Shown here: positions 5,136-5,168 of the stretch, piece by piece | Position numbering within the stretch: position 1 is the first letter of the stretch | Layout: the number at the start of each line of letters is the position of its first letter | From: Candidatus Methanophagales archaeon | Lineage (GTDB): Archaea; Halobacteriota; Syntropharchaeia; Alkanophagales; Methanospirareceae | Assembly (NCBI GenBank): GCA_003601795.1 | Contig: PIXU01000240.1 | Location: 1-5,168, forward strand | Direction of reading: 5' to 3' | Length of the DNA: 5,168 nt | Translations under genes and position numbers: made by a program | The notes under the pieces: generated by a model | What the model was told of the DNA's origin: nothing | The model's database searches: none | Seen by the model: the letters and a program-made list of their open reading frames with translations, nothing else

Positions 5136-5168
5136 ATGGATATTACCGTCTCTCTCCAAATAAAAATA
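5136..5168 (+). CDS. 5' end of a gene, possibly TnpB/OrfB-type transposase (partial)
   Basis: Eleven codons from ATG 5136 to the window end read MDITVSLQIKI and are open. The perfect SD at 5121-5129 makes a real gene likely. The short beta-strand-like start (alternating hydrophobic residues ending in KI) resembles the first residues of IS605/IS1341-family OrfB (TnpB) proteins as I recall them, but eleven residues cannot establish this. The SD-masking inverted repeat just upstream, a device known from insertion sequences, adds mild support. It could equally be an unrelated gene. Confidence 0.55.
   Translation, partial: MDITVSLQIKI

Overview
The window looks archaeal, most likely from a methanogen or ANME-related euryarchaeon (Methanomicrobia-like). 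This is inferred from archaellum motor gene remnants (ArlH/FlaH and ArlJ/FlaJ types), surface proteins with C-terminal membrane tails resembling archaeosortase substrates, a COG1361-like extracellular protein, TATA boxes about 26-27 nt upstream of start codons that suggest leaderless mRNAs, and Shine-Dalgarno (SD) sequences matching the archaeal AGGAGGTGAT complement. No rRNA, tRNA or CRISPR array was seen.

Left part (1-1530): position 1 lies inside what may be a short visible piece of a minus-strand gene (start codon at 78). Divergent from it is a decayed archaellum locus. A flaH 5' half carries an in-frame TAG and is cut off before Walker B. It abuts an internal piece of flaJ, with the rest of flaH, all of flaI and the start of flaJ absent. 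The flaJ piece has lost its membrane domains and runs in frame into a truncated CheY-type receiver domain. About 200 nt of apparently noncoding DNA follow, including a hexanucleotide repeat.

Middle (1534-4511, minus strand): a compact three-gene operon, read from right to left. It encodes a small surface protein with a PGF-CTERM-like tail, a larger COG1361-like surface protein with a C-terminal membrane anchor, and a secreted class III ABC substrate-binding protein of the iron-siderophore/cobalamin type (COG0614). Both internal junctions are 8-nt start/stop overlaps. The promoter has a good TATA box overlapped by a near-perfect inverted repeat that may be an operator. The likely job is capture of a metal chelate or corrinoid at the cell surface. 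No permease or ATPase gene follows in the window; the operon ends facing the fla remnant.

Right part (4682-5168): a minus-strand gene for a small protein with a PD-(D/E)xK nuclease-like motif, and, divergent from it, the first 11 codons of a plus-strand gene with a very strong SD. That start resembles a TnpB/OrfB-type transposase, but too little is visible to be sure. A hairpin could hide its SD in read-through transcripts only.

Nothing here is a clearly new system. The best leads are the surface-receptor operon with its candidate operator, the FlaJ-receiver chimera, and the SD-masking arrangement at the right edge.
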